A stretch of 64,000 nucleotides of DNA, from NCBI GenBank assembly GCA_039814715.1, contig JBCCAR010000011.1, positions 1 to 64,000 on the forward strand, in the 5' to 3' direction. The stretch's first letter is position 1; every line of letters begins with the position of its first letter. The translations under genes and the position numbers were made by a program. Positions 1 through 9,020 of the stretch are shown one piece after another. The stretch comes from CAKZYD01 sp039814715 (GTDB lineage Bacteria; Pseudomonadota; Alphaproteobacteria; Sphingomonadales; CAKZYD01). The notes under the pieces were generated by a model. It saw nothing but the letters and a program-made list of their open reading frames with translations. It did not search any database and was not told where the DNA came from.

Positions 1-21
1 GACATTCGCTCAGAAAAACTC

Positions 22-125
22 CGTCATCTCTGTGCTTGTCACAGAGACCCATTTCAGAGCGCCAGCCATATGACTTTATGTCGAAAACTCAGGAGTGGGT
101 TCCTGTGACGAGCACAGGAATGACG
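22..125. repeat. Imperfect inverted-repeat intergenic element
   Basis: Two 30-base arms (22-51 and 96-125) are reverse complements at 25 of 30 positions and enclose a 44-base centre. Each arm also contains its own small dyad, CTGTG-N5-CACAG. It lies downstream of hisI, which is read leftward. The layout resembles the dispersed palindromic or MITE-like repeats common in alphaproteobacterial intergenic DNA. No transposase is present and no second copy was recognised in the window. It could fold as a transcript end for hisI, but there is no clear T tract. Confidence 0.55.
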
Positions 126-169
126 TGAAGGGGGCAAAGTCCGCAGTGGCCTCAAACACCCGCACCGCG

Positions 170-517
170 CTATTCAACCTGCGTCAGCGTCCCATCTGCG
201 GCGACTGTTCTGAAGAAACAGCTGCGCTTCCCGAGATGGCAGGCGGCGCCGGTTTGGTGGACACGCATGATGATAGCGTCTTGATCACAGTCGACGCGCA
301 TCTCAATGAGCTTTTGGACATGGCCGCTGGTTTCGCCTTTACGCCAGAGGGCTTGGCGCGAGCGGCTGAAGTATGTGACATTTCCCGACTTCAAGGTCTG
401 CGCAAGCGCCTGAGCGTTCATATGCGCCAGCATGAGGACGTCGCCGGTCGCATCATCGAGTGCAACTGCAGTTATAAGCCCATTTTCATCAAATTTTGGG
501 GTGAGCGCATCGGTCAT
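170..517 (-). CDS. hisI: Phosphoribosyl-AMP cyclohydrolase
   Basis: The 115-residue product should open the adenine ring of phosphoribosyl-AMP, the third step of histidine synthesis, in the cytosol. Visible family marks are SRSRQALWRKGETSGH at about 51-66, the Mg/Zn site DCDQD at 76-80, and the later cysteines C93 and C100, which with C77 match the three zinc ligands of the family. It is the stand-alone HisI form with no HisE pyrophosphohydrolase domain. The start is placed at 517 because an AGGA sits about 8 bases upstream; a TTG at 535 would add six residues. No other his gene is in the window. It is divergent from the Zur/Fur gene. Confidence 0.95.
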   Translation of the reverse strand: MTDALTPKFDENGLITAVALDDATGDVLMLAHMNAQALAQTLKSGNVTYFSRSRQALWRKGETSGHVQKLIEMRVDCDQDAIIMRVHQTGAACHLGKRSCFFRTVAADGTLTQVE

Positions 518-590
518 GGCTGGTATCCTATACAAGAGCAGCTTAAATTAAGATGCACCTAAACGAAGATACAAGGTAGGCGCAAGCACC

Positions 591-1076
591 ATGGACCAAG
601 CCGCTCACACCCATAGCCACGACTATCCACCTTTAACGCAGGCGCAAAGAGAAGCCGCTTTAGGCGAAGCGGAAATGCTTGCACGCCAAAAAAACGTGAG
701 TTTGACGCGTCAACGCCAAACGGTCTTTGAGCTGCTTTTAGACGCTGGCCGGCCGATCGGCGCTTACGCGCTCATGGAAAAGCTTTCGAAGAAAGAACAA
801 AGGGGCGTTGCGCCGCCAACTATCTATCGCGCGCTTGATTTTTTGGTGGAGCTCGGCGTCGTCAGCCGGCTTGAAAGCTCCAATGAATTCATCCCCTGCA
901 CCCATCCAACCGATCCACATGATTGTATCTTCCTGATTTGCACCTGCTGCAAAAAAGCCGTTGAAACAGATAATAAAGATGTTCACGCAGCTCTGGGCAA
1001 AGTGGCCAGCGCCAGCGGATTTAAAACAGACCGTCAAGTGATTGAGCTGCAGGGCCTTTGCAGCGACTGCCAATAA
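591..1076 (+). CDS. Fur-family transcriptional regulator, Zur-like
   Basis: A 161-residue ferric-uptake-regulator family repressor. The winged-helix region lies at about 30-95 (LTRQRQTVFELLL, then APPTIYRALDFLVELGVV). The metal-binding and dimerisation half follows, with two cysteine pairs, CTCC at about 117-120 and CSDC near the C terminus. These fit the structural zinc site of Zur-type proteins. The His-rich N terminus (HTHSHD) also suggests zinc. No zinc uptake genes lie nearby, so the assignment to Zur rather than Fur is inference. An AAGGTAGG ribosome site precedes the ATG. It may share an upstream region with divergent hisI. Confidence 0.85.
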   Translation: MDQAAHTHSHDYPPLTQAQREAALGEAEMLARQKNVSLTRQRQTVFELLLDAGRPIGAYALMEKLSKKEQRGVAPPTIYRALDFLVELGVVSRLESSNEFIPCTHPTDPHDCIFLICTCCKKAVETDNKDVHAALGKVASASGFKTDRQVIELQGLCSDCQ

Positions 1077-1175
1077 TCCATTTGCGCTGAATGCGCTTGT
1101 CCTTTTGGCTCTTTGCTTTCGCAGCGCGAAAGGATAAAGCCCAGCACAAACACTGCCGAGCAATAAGGGACGCCT

Positions 1176-2531
1176 GTGCCACTCCACCTGTATGATAGCG
1201 CCGCGCGGGAAAAACGCCGCTTTGAGCCCATCGACCCAAAGCGGGTGACGCTCTATGTGTGCGGGCCCACGACCTATAATTACGCACATATCGGCAATGC
1301 CCGCCCGCCAGTGGTGTTTGATGTCTTGCGCCGAGTTCTGAAAGACGCTTATGGCGAAAAAGCCGTCGTCTATGCCCGCAATATCACTGACATTGATGAC
1401 AAAATCATCGCCAAAGCGGAAGACGAAGGCGTTGATATCGCCGCTATTTCTGAGCGCTATGAAGCAGCCTATTTAGAAGACCTGGCAGCACTTGGTGTTG
1501 GCGTGCCCGACCTTGCGCCTCATGCAACGCAATCGATAGACGCGATGATCGCCATGATCGAGAGGCTCGTGGACAAAGGCTTTGCTTATGCCGCTGAGGG
1601 CCATGCGCTTTTTGATGTGCAGGCCTATGCAGACTATGGCCACCTATCAGGCCGCAACCGCGAAGAGATGGTTGCCGGCGCACGGGTAGAAGTAGCGCCC
1701 TATAAGCGTGATCCCGCTGACTTCGTACTGTGGAAGCCGTCTAGCGATACGCAGCCCGGCTGGGATAGCCCATGGGGCCGCGGCCGCCCTGGCTGGCACA
1801 TAGAATGCTCGGCCATGATCCGCGCCAGCCTGGGCGAAACCATTGATATTCATGGCGGCGGCATTGATTTGCTGTTTCCGCACCATGAAAATGAGCGCGC
1901 ACAGTCCTGCTGCGCCCATGAGGGCGCGCCATTGGCAAACTTTTGGCTGCACAATGGCTTTGTGAACATGAATGCCGAAAAGATGTCCAAATCGCTAGGC
2001 AATGTATTGCTAACGCGGGACTTACTGGAGCGCTGGCCGGGCGAAGCGATACGCTTTGTGCTGCTATCTGCCCATTATCGCCAACCGCTCGACTGGACCG
2101 AGCAGACCATCACGGCTGCCAAGTCCACGCTAGACCGGCTCTACCGGGCACTCGAAACGGCCTCCCAGATTGACGCTGATATGACGGCGCCGATCGATGA
2201 CAGCGTGCGAGATGCGCTCCATGACGACTTGAACACGCCCAGGGCTTTGGCAGCCCTGAGCCAGCTGGCGAGCGATCTATCTGATGGCGTAAAGAAAGGC
2301 AGCCTTGTGAAAAGCGCTAGCCTACTCGGACTTCTGCAAGACGATCCGATGGCTTGGCGGAAAGGGAAGGCAAGCAATGAAGACGCTCACATTGACGCGC
2401 TCATTGCCAAACGCGCCCAGGCAAAAAAAGAACGTGATTTCGTAGCAGCCGACGCCATTCGCGATACACTAACGCAGCAAGGAATTTTGCTGGAAGATGG
2501 GCCAAGTGGGACGACTTGGCGCCGCGCCTAA
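1176..2531 (+). CDS. cysS: Cysteinyl-tRNA synthetase
   Basis: A class I aminoacyl-tRNA synthetase of 451 residues, the usual length, that charges tRNA-Cys. The N-terminal Rossmann fold carries the HIGH-type motif HIGN after VCGPTTYNYA. The zinc-binding region includes the WHIECSAM segment, and the signature KMSKS is seen as EKMSKSLGN at about 269-277. The C-terminal helical domain ends in DGPSGTTWRRA. The start is GTG at 1176, supported by AAGGGA at 1165-1170 and by the protein beginning just before the conserved LYDS/VCGPT region. It follows the regulator by about 100 bp with no coding content between. Confidence 0.97.
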   Translation: MPLHLYDSAAREKRRFEPIDPKRVTLYVCGPTTYNYAHIGNARPPVVFDVLRRVLKDAYGEKAVVYARNITDIDDKIIAKAEDEGVDIAAISERYEAAYLEDLAALGVGVPDLAPHATQSIDAMIAMIERLVDKGFAYAAEGHALFDVQAYADYGHLSGRNREEMVAGARVEVAPYKRDPADFVLWKPSSDTQPGWDSPWGRGRPGWHIECSAMIRASLGETIDIHGGGIDLLFPHHENERAQSCCAHEGAPLANFWLHNGFVNMNAEKMSKSLGNVLLTRDLLERWPGEAIRFVLLSAHYRQPLDWTEQTITAAKSTLDRLYRALETASQIDADMTAPIDDSVRDALHDDLNTPRALAALSQLASDLSDGVKKGSLVKSASLLGLLQDDPMAWRKGKASNEDAHIDALIAKRAQAKKERDFVAADAIRDTLTQQGILLEDGPSGTTWRRA

Positions 2532-2650
2532 GTCGCTCTTAGTTTGGCCTAGTCTGTTTTGTCTAGCCAAGGATCACCAACTGTGCGACGCTCTTTTCCC
2601 ATAAGCGGTCTTATATCGGGGGAAGGCGGCAGACAAAGGAGGTGCGAGAG

Positions 2651-2875
2651 ATGCACCTAACTGGCAACAATATAGATGCCATCGCAGAAGTAGCGGTGAG
2701 CTTACTTGGCCGCGACCATCCTTTAACCGATTTAATTTTTTCGTTGCGCGCTGATCCAGATTTAAGCAGAGAGGCCTGGCGCGTTATTGAGTCCCTGCCA
2801 GAAGAGCAACGCAAAACCTTTGCTGCGATGGTGGCTGAGCGCATGCAAACGCCTGTTATAGGCACTGTTCACTAA
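2651..2875 (+). CDS. Small hypothetical protein
   Basis: An unrecognised acidic, helical 74-residue protein (MHLTGNNIDAIAEVAVSLLG...). The start at 2651 is chosen because a consensus ribosome site AAAGGAGG (2635-2642) stands 8 bases before the ATG. The open frame extends to a GTG at 2642, but that codon lies inside the ribosome site. No membrane segment, cysteine or known motif is visible. The stop overlaps the stop of the convergent hydrolase gene by four bases. The strong ribosome site and the compact helix-like composition argue that it is real; the function is unknown. Confidence 0.6.
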   Translation: MHLTGNNIDAIAEVAVSLLGRDHPLTDLIFSLRADPDLSREAWRVIESLPEEQRKTFAAMVAERMQTPVIGTVH

Positions 2876-3834
2876 GGCGTTGCAGGCGGCTGCTTAAGCG
2901 CTTTGGCAATACGGCTCAGCTCTTTTAAGCTTTGCAAACGCGACTTTATCCAGCCAATCACGCCTTGACGCGCCGGAACGGCGCGTAAGAACACGGCGAT
3001 ACGCTCGGATACACCGGGCTCGTCGAGCATCGGCGCATGGCCGACGCCGGGCACTTCCAGATAGTCCGCACTTTCATGGCAGCGGATCATCTCATCCGCC
3101 GTGCGCTCATTTAAAATATCAGATGTTTCCCCGCGAATAATCAACAGTGGCAAGCCTTTCAAGGCTTCAAAAAACGGCCACATGCTGGCTGCAGGCGTAG
3201 AGGCGCCAGCTTCAAACGGCTTGGCAATATTGGGATCATAGTTGGGGACAACCTCGTCTTCGCGCTCGACATATTGCAGGCGGGCCATCGCGTCCCACTG
3301 CGCTGCAGAATAATGCGGCATGGCATCTTCATTGATGGCTTTAACAGCTGCGGCCGCCTCTCCCCAACTGCTGACAGGCTCGCCCTTACCCACATAGCCT
3401 TGGATGCGCTCAATGCCTTTTGGGTCAATATCTGGGCCGACATCATTCATCACCACGCCCGCAATGCGGTGGCGCATGGTGCCCGCCAGCGTCATAGCCA
3501 AAATGCCGCCAAGCGAGGTGCCAACGATGGCAAAACGATCGACGTCAGCATCAGCCAGCAGAATTTTTAAGTCCTTAACATACTGTATGGGGACATACGT
3601 CGCTGGATCAGCCGCGTAACCAGACAGGCCGCGCCCGCGCAGGTCAGGGCAAATCACCCTATGGGGCCCCGACAACGTTTGTGCCAGCTGCCCGAAATCG
3701 CGCGAGGAGCGGGTGAGCCCATGCAAACACACAACTGGAATGGCGGCTGCATCACCCGTTTTTGCAGGGTAATCGCGGTAGTACAGCGCGGTGCCATCGC
3801 TGGCCTGGGTCGTGCATTCGGTAAAGTCGGTCAT
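2872..3834 (-). CDS. Alpha/beta hydrolase
   Basis: A 320-residue alpha/beta-hydrolase-fold enzyme. The oxyanion region HGLTRSSRDF, the nucleophile elbow GTSLGG (Ser at about 110) and a late GVGHAPMLDEP with the catalytic His are visible. The substrate is unknown; esterases, haloperoxidase-like enzymes and C-C hydrolases all share these marks. The frame is open to a TTG at 3915, but the ATG at 3834 starts the family-like sequence. It is divergent from the tetR-RND operon. One of the three palindromic operators (3928-3940) covers a plausible leftward -10 (TATACT, 3935-3930), so it is probably in the same regulon as the pump. A basic C-terminal tail of about 35 residues follows the hydrolase core. 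Confidence 0.85.
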   Translation of the reverse strand: MTDFTECTTQASDGTALYYRDYPAKTGDAAAIPVVCLHGLTRSSRDFGQLAQTLSGPHRVICPDLRGRGLSGYAADPATYVPIQYVKDLKILLADADVDRFAIVGTSLGGILAMTLAGTMRHRIAGVVMNDVGPDIDPKGIERIQGYVGKGEPVSSWGEAAAAVKAINEDAMPHYSAAQWDAMARLQYVEREDEVVPNYDPNIAKPFEAGASTPAASMWPFFEALKGLPLLIIRGETSDILNERTADEMIRCHESADYLEVPGVGHAPMLDEPGVSERIAVFLRAVPARQGVIGWIKSRLQSLKELSRIAKALKQPPATP

Positions 3835-3927
3835 AGCAGTCCAGCCCTTGCGCCTTGGTGCAACAGCGCTGTCATGCACGGCTTTTGCAGTTTTTTCCAG
3901 TCCATGGTCATCCAAAACGCCATATCC

Positions 3928-3987
3928 TGAGTATAACTCAAAAGATTGACACTGAGTGTGACTCAGTTTATTTTTGAGTAATACTCA
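3928..3987. promoter_or_regulatory. Triple TetR-type operator over divergent promoters
   Basis: Three 13-bp palindromes of the form TGAGT-N3-ACTCA lie at 3928-3940, 3953-3965 and 3975-3987, with perfect half-sites in all six arms. A rightward promoter TTGACA (3946-3951), 17-base spacer, TATTTT (3969-3974) has the second palindrome wholly within its spacer and the third just after the -10, over the expected transcript start. The first covers TATACT read leftward toward the hydrolase gene. This layout is the textbook one for an autorepressing TetR protein, here the gene starting at 4007. Confidence 0.85.
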
Positions 3988-4006
3988 AATTGATTGCCGG
4001 GATATT

Positions 4007-4705
4007 ATGGTTCGCCTCAGCACGACAGAGCAGACGGATAACAGCGTACGCCGCTATAAGCCGAATGAAACGCGCGCTAAGATACTGTCGGCAGCGAGAG
4101 AGCTGTTTCGCACGAAAGGCTATTCTAATAGCTCTAGCCTTGAAATCGCTCAAAGTGCCGGCGTTGCTGAAGGCTCCCTCTTTTATCATTTTGGCTCGAA
4201 AGCAAATCTGCTTGCCGCCCTAGGAGAGGAGTATGCGCGCGATAAGGTGGAAGCAATGCACCGCGGCGAGACTGATTTATCGCGCCTTGAGCCAGGCATT
4301 ATAATTGCACGTACGTTTGCGCATGTGCGCGAGCACGGGTTCATGATGGCAGCGACCGGGCTGGAAGCTACGAGCACAGAGCTTCAACCCTTCATGCATG
4401 CTAACCGGCGGGTCGTGGTTGAATTCATTACTCGTTGCATGATGGCTGGCTGCCCGCCCGGCCACACTGAGCCGCTCGATGAAGAGGCCACGACCATTAA
4501 AGCAAGCCTGTCTTACGCCGTGGTCGTGGACGCGCTTTACCGGGTCTATGAAGCCGAAGAAGCCGATGATGAAGCCCGGGTTATGGCCGTAACGATCCAA
4601 TTTGTCCGCGATGCCTGCGGCTACGGACATTTAACTGACATTCCAAGCATTGCGAGCGTGGCAAGTAAACCAGCAGACACAGGCCTCACGAGGATTGAGC
4701 CATGA
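4007..4705 (+). CDS. TetR-family transcriptional repressor of RND pump
   Basis: A 232-residue TetR/AcrR-type repressor. The N-terminal helix-turn-helix occupies about residues 15-70 (TRAKILSAARELFRTKGY through GVAEGSLFYHFGSKANLLAAL). The variable C-terminal ligand domain follows. The start is taken at ATG 4007. An upstream TTG at 3974 would put the third operator and the transcript start inside the gene. The stop overlaps the start of the efflux adaptor gene (ATGA), so repressor and pump are co-transcribed and translationally coupled. The repressor most likely binds the three palindromes upstream and is released by a pump substrate; the ligand is unknown. Confidence 0.92.
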   Translation: MVRLSTTEQTDNSVRRYKPNETRAKILSAARELFRTKGYSNSSSLEIAQSAGVAEGSLFYHFGSKANLLAALGEEYARDKVEAMHRGETDLSRLEPGIIIARTFAHVREHGFMMAATGLEATSTELQPFMHANRRVVVEFITRCMMAGCPPGHTEPLDEEATTIKASLSYAVVVDALYRVYEAEEADDEARVMAVTIQFVRDACGYGHLTDIPSIASVASKPADTGLTRIEP

Positions 4706-5859
4706 AGTCCCCCACCAAAAGAACCCTCAGTGCTGGCGCGCTGACAGCGATTGTGATTGGCATCGTTGCGGCGATGGCAAACGGATCGCAGAGCTCCACA
4801 GAGCCAGCGCAAGCGCTGATTTTAAGCGTTGATACGGCGCCAGTCGTTCAGCAATCACGCTATAGCGCGCAGGCTCGCTATCCGGGCCGGGTGCGCGCGG
4901 GCCGGCGCAGCCAGCTCGGTTTTGAGCGCGGCGGCAGGCTGGCCCAGGTCATCGCCGATGATGGCGACACCGTTCGGAAGGATACCGTGATTGCACGGCT
5001 CGACCAACGCCAGCTAAAGGCGCAATTGGCTGCGGCCCAAGCCCAAATTAAGGCTGCAGACGCTGGCTTAGTGCAGGCAAAGGCGAGCCAAGAACTCTCT
5101 GAAGCAACACAAGCAAGACAAAAAACGCTTTTAGAAAAAGGCCACATTTCGCAGCAGCGCTTTGACGACAGCACCTACGCCCTGCGCGCTGCGCGCGCGG
5201 CGGTCTCTACGGCGAACGCCCAACGTATCCAAGCGCAAGCCCAGGCAGAGGCAATTGCAGTCTCTTTGTCACTGTCGGACTTAACGGCGCCATTTGATGG
5301 CTTTGTGATCAAACGCTTGGCTGATGAAGGCACCATCCTCGCGCCAGGAAGCCCCATTTTTGATTTTGAAGAGACCGGCCAAACGGAATTCGCGGCTGGC
5401 GTCCCGATCGCAGCAACAACAGGTCTTCAAGCCGGCGCGCAAGTGACTGTGACCATCAACGACCAAACACTCAGCGCCCCGCTCACGCGCATCGTGACGG
5501 CGATCGATACGAATACTCGCACTGCGCAGCTCGTCATGGCCCTGCCTGATGGTGCTGGGTTTGCCTCTGGCGAAGTGGGGCAACTCACGCTTGCCCGCAC
5601 AGTTAAAGGCGAAGGTTTTTGGGTCCCCATTGAAGCCTTGCAAGAAGGCGCACGCGGCCTTTGGACTGTGTTTGTCGCGAAGCCAACCCGCGGCGATTTG
5701 GCGACCATTGAACGCCATCCTGTCGAATTAATTTACAGCGAATTACAGCGCGCCTTTGTACGCGGCACCCCCGATGATGGCGACCTTGTGGTGCAAAGCG
5801 GGGCCAGCCGGCTGGTGCCGGGCCAGCGCGTGTCTTTAAACGCGCCGCCGCGCACATAA
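4702..5859 (+). CDS. RND efflux periplasmic adaptor subunit
   Basis: A 385-residue membrane fusion protein of the AcrA/MexA class, linking an inner-membrane RND pump to an outer-membrane channel. It has an N-terminal hydrophobic anchor or signal (about 9-27), a first biotinyl-lipoyl half (VRAGRRSQLGFERGGRLAQV), a long alanine/glutamine-rich coiled-coil hairpin at about 95-175, a second lipoyl half (DLTAPFDGFVIKRL), then beta-barrel and membrane-proximal domains. No lipobox cysteine is visible. It overlaps tetR by four bases and is 12 bases from the permease gene. No outer-membrane channel gene is in this operon; the tolC at 12.1-13.4 kb lies on the opposite strand with the type I secretion genes. 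Confidence 0.93.
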   Translation: MKSPTKRTLSAGALTAIVIGIVAAMANGSQSSTEPAQALILSVDTAPVVQQSRYSAQARYPGRVRAGRRSQLGFERGGRLAQVIADDGDTVRKDTVIARLDQRQLKAQLAAAQAQIKAADAGLVQAKASQELSEATQARQKTLLEKGHISQQRFDDSTYALRAARAAVSTANAQRIQAQAQAEAIAVSLSLSDLTAPFDGFVIKRLADEGTILAPGSPIFDFEETGQTEFAAGVPIAATTGLQAGAQVTVTINDQTLSAPLTRIVTAIDTNTRTAQLVMALPDGAGFASGEVGQLTLARTVKGEGFWVPIEALQEGARGLWTVFVAKPTRGDLATIERHPVELIYSELQRAFVRGTPDDGDLVVQSGASRLVPGQRVSLNAPPRT

Positions 5860-5871
5860 GGTCCCGTCGCC

Positions 5872-8800
5872 ATGAGCCTTGTTCAGCCCTTTTTAAAAAT
5901 GCAGCGCCTCACCGTGCTGGTCATCGCGCTCAGTGTTGCGATGGGCATTGCAGCAATTCTGACCTTGCCGCGCCAGGAAGACCCTATTCCCGCTGAGCGC
6001 TATGCGTCCGTCATCACGCCCTTTCCAGGCGCCAGTGCGCGGCGTGTTGAAAGCTTAATAACGGAGCCACTGGAAGACTCCATTCGCGAAGTTGCAGAAG
6101 TTAAAAAACTCAAGAGCTTCTCTCGGGTTGGGATTTCTGTCGTCACTGTCGAACTCCAGGACAGCGTTGATAACACAGAAGAAATTTGGTCTATCGTTCG
6201 CAACCAAGTCAACGATGCAACCGCGCGCTTGCCCTCAGGCGCTGGCCAACCAAGCCTGGACGTTCGGCTATTGCCGGCAGTGACCCTCTTAGTGGGCCTG
6301 ACTGCGGCTGATGAAGCTGACCCGGTATCTCTCGGCCTATTAGGACGCCTGTCGCGGCAATTGAAGACTGAGCTTAACAATGTCGCCGGGACCGAGGAGG
6401 TAAAGCTCTACGGCCTTCCAGATGAAGAAATTCTGGTCACGCTGGACCCTGTGGCCGCTGCAAGCGCGGGCATTACTGCCGGTGATGTCTCTAGTGCATT
6501 AGCCGCAGCGGACGCGAAAACACCGGCAGGCTTGCTGCGCGATGAAGGCGGCACGCTGATTGTTGAAGTGGCCGGTGAACTGGACTCCATTGCCCGCATC
6601 TCGCAAGTGCCCATACGCTTAAGCCAAGGCGGGTCCGCCCTTCGGGTCGGCGATGTGGCAACGATAGCCCGGCAAACCCAGACGCCGCCTGACACCATGG
6701 CGTTTCTAGCAGGAAAGCGCGGCATTGCAGTGGGCGCGACAATGCAGCCTGACTTGCGGGTCGATCAATGGGCCGCCGGGGCGCGCGCTGTCGTGGATCA
6801 ATTCAAAGCCAATCTGCCGCCAGATATTGCCGTTACCGTCATCATTGATCAATCCGTCTATACGCAAGGGAGACTGATCGAGCTTGCACAAAACTTCCTC
6901 TTAGGCGTGGTCCTGGTCATTGGAATTTTGTTTTTGCTGATGGGGTGGCGCAGCGCGCTTTTGATTGGGGTATCTCTCCCCCTTTCCGTGTGCATCGTGC
7001 TTGGCGCCTTGTCGCTCCTTGGGATTCCACTGCACCAAATGTCCGTCACCGGCGCCATCATTGCGCTTGGACTGCTAATCGACAACGCGATTGTGGTGGT
7101 GGACGATTATAACCTCCTGCGCAACCGCGGCGCGCGCCGGCTGGATGCGGCGCGCAAAGCTGTGGCACATTTACAAATTCCCTTGCTCGCTTCCACGGTC
7201 ACCACAGCGCTGACCTTTGCGCCAATCATGCTGATGCCGGGCGGTGCGGGTGATTTTGTGGCCACCATGGCGCTGACGGTCATTTTAGCCATCTTTTCAT
7301 CGCTCTTTTTGTCGCTCACCGTAGTCCCCGCCCTTGCCGCTTTTGTGGATTTGCGCAAGGCAAGCGCCGATGCCGTGCGGGGCAATACCGGCATAAAGCT
7401 GCCAAAGCTGGCGCAGCGCTATCGCGAATTTTTAAACTACACAGTAGATCACCCGCGCCGGGTCGCAGCCTTCTGTTTGATATTGCCGCTGCTTGGCTTC
7501 TTTTTAGCCTCGCAACTGGACGAACAGTTCTTCCCGCCGGTCGACCGCGACCAGTTCCAAGTGCAGCTGAGCCTTCCGCCCGATTCGCCCATTGAAGAGA
7601 CAGTGGCCGCCGTTGAAAAGATCGACACCATCCTCAATAGCTACGGCACAGATATCGTCAAACGCGATTGGTTTGTCGGCGAAAATCCACCAAAGGCGTT
7701 TTACAACATCATTTTGAACAACAACGGTTTGCCATCCTTTGCTGCAGCCATTGTGACAACCAGTTCCCCCGAGGTGACGGCAGCGCTGCTACCCAAGCTG
7801 CAACCCCGGCTAATGCGAGATGTGCGCAACGGCGAAGTGCTTGTGCTGCCATTTGACCAAGGCCCGCCCGTGCCTGCACCGGTGGAGGTGCGCATCCTTG
7901 GCGATGATCTAGAAGCGATCCGCGCGCTGGGGGAAGAGGTACGCACGATCATGAGCCAATCGCAGAACGTGACCTATACCCGCGCGCGCATTGCTGGCGG
8001 GCGGCCTAAAGCCTTCTTAAAGGTTGATGAGGCAGCGTTAGCTGGTCTTGGCCTGCGCCTCACGGACGTCACCCGCGCGCTGCGCGACGATTTAGAAGGC
8101 ACCCTTGGCGGCAGCGTTTTAGAAGACCGGGAAGAAATGGCCGTGCGCGTGCGGCTGGGCGCCAGCGAGCGCGGAAGCATTGAAAGTCTCTTAGCGCGCG
8201 AAATCACCGGGCGCGGACCAGATGGCCCCGTCGCCATTCCCTTGTCGGCCGTTGCTTCAGTTGACGTGCTCCCGGAAGAAGCGAGCATCTCGCGCTACAA
8301 CCGCCAGCGTTCCAACACAGTCCAAGGGTTTATTGTGCCATTCACCCTGCCATCGATCGCCTTGAAGGACTTTCAGGCGCGGTTAGAGGCAGCAAATCTT
8401 GACGTACCGCCTGGGGTACAGCTTCAGTTTGGCGGCGAAAGCGAAACACAGGCGCAGGCGATTGGCAACCTGTTAAGCTCCGTTGGCGTCCTCATGATCA
8501 TCATGGTCGGCGTCATCATCCTCACATTTAATTCCTTCCGCTTTGCAGCCGTCATCATGAGCGTCGCTTTCCTCTCTGTTGGGATCGCCTTTGTGCCGCT
8601 TTTCATATTCGGCCAGCCACTTGGATTTATGGCAATCGTCGGCGCCATGGGCCTGATCGGACTTGCCATTAATGGCGCAATCGTGGTGCTGTCGGCGCTG
8701 CGCTCTAGCGAGGGTGCGCGGGCCGCTGACCCGCTCGCCATCCGCGAAACGGTGGTCGATTGTACGCGCCATATCGTGGGTACGACGCTCACGACCATCG

Positions 8801-9015
8801 CAGGGTTCCTACCCTTAATCATCTGGGGCCAGAACTTCTGGAAACCGCTTGCGCTTGCAGTCGCGGGCGGCGTGCTTGGCTCATCCATCCTCGCCCTGTT
8901 CTACGTGCCAGCCATGTTCACTTGGATCGCGCGGGCAAAGAACAAGGCAGCGGGCAAAGCCGCCAGCACAGACACCCTAGGCACCGACCAGGCTTTCTTG
9001 CCAGCGGCAGAATAA
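5872..9015 (+). CDS. RND efflux permease (AcrB/HAE1-like)
   Basis: A 1047-residue proton-driven efflux transporter with the expected duplicated architecture: TM1 near the N terminus, a large periplasmic porter loop, a TM block at about 335-500, a second loop at about 550-850, and a final TM block at about 850-1025. TM4 carries the proton-relay aspartates in GLLIDNAIVVVDDYN (about 400-414). The N terminus resembles the short-substrate or TriC/MexK-like branch more than AcrB itself; the drug range cannot be read from sequence. It is the last gene of the tetR operon and is convergent with the HlyD-family gene 6 bases away, with no terminator space. Confidence 0.94.
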   Translation: MSLVQPFLKMQRLTVLVIALSVAMGIAAILTLPRQEDPIPAERYASVITPFPGASARRVESLITEPLEDSIREVAEVKKLKSFSRVGISVVTVELQDSVDNTEEIWSIVRNQVNDATARLPSGAGQPSLDVRLLPAVTLLVGLTAADEADPVSLGLLGRLSRQLKTELNNVAGTEEVKLYGLPDEEILVTLDPVAAASAGITAGDVSSALAAADAKTPAGLLRDEGGTLIVEVAGELDSIARISQVPIRLSQGGSALRVGDVATIARQTQTPPDTMAFLAGKRGIAVGATMQPDLRVDQWAAGARAVVDQFKANLPPDIAVTVIIDQSVYTQGRLIELAQNFLLGVVLVIGILFLLMGWRSALLIGVSLPLSVCIVLGALSLLGIPLHQMSVTGAIIALGLLIDNAIVVVDDYNLLRNRGARRLDAARKAVAHLQIPLLASTVTTALTFAPIMLMPGGAGDFVATMALTVILAIFSSLFLSLTVVPALAAFVDLRKASADAVRGNTGIKLPKLAQRYREFLNYTVDHPRRVAAFCLILPLLGFFLASQLDEQFFPPVDRDQFQVQLSLPPDSPIEETVAAVEKIDTILNSYGTDIVKRDWFVGENPPKAFYNIILNNNGLPSFAAAIVTTSSPEVTAALLPKLQPRLMRDVRNGEVLVLPFDQGPPVPAPVEVRILGDDLEAIRALGEEVRTIMSQSQNVTYTRARIAGGRPKAFLKVDEAALAGLGLRLTDVTRALRDDLEGTLGGSVLEDREEMAVRVRLGASERGSIESLLAREITGRGPDGPVAIPLSAVASVDVLPEEASISRYNRQRSNTVQGFIVPFTLPSIALKDFQARLEAANLDVPPGVQLQFGGESETQAQAIGNLLSSVGVLMIIMVGVIILTFNSFRFAAVIMSVAFLSVGIAFVPLFIFGQPLGFMAIVGAMGLIGLAINGAIVVLSALRSSEGARAADPLAIRETVVDCTRHIVGTTLTTIAGFLPLIIWGQNFWKPLALAVAGGVLGSSILALFYVPAMFTWIARAKNKAAGKAASTDTLGTDQAFLPAAE

Positions 9016-9020
9016 GCCCT

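Noticed and set aside
95..562. Open frame opposite hisI
   Set aside because: It is the antisense of a clear HisI protein with all its zinc and active-site residues on the minus strand.
738..1289. Long minus-strand frame opposite the Zur/Fur gene and the cysS start
   Set aside because: No family-like sequence; the plus-strand frames are both well-recognised proteins.
2532..2580. cysS terminator from TTGGCCTAG/CTAGCCAA
   Set aside because: The stem has a bulge and no T tract follows; too weak to annotate.
4702..9015. Heavy-metal (CusA/CzcA) type efflux system
   Set aside because: No His/Met-rich metal-binding segments and no metal genes nearby; the TM4 pattern and adaptor fit hydrophobe/amphiphile efflux.
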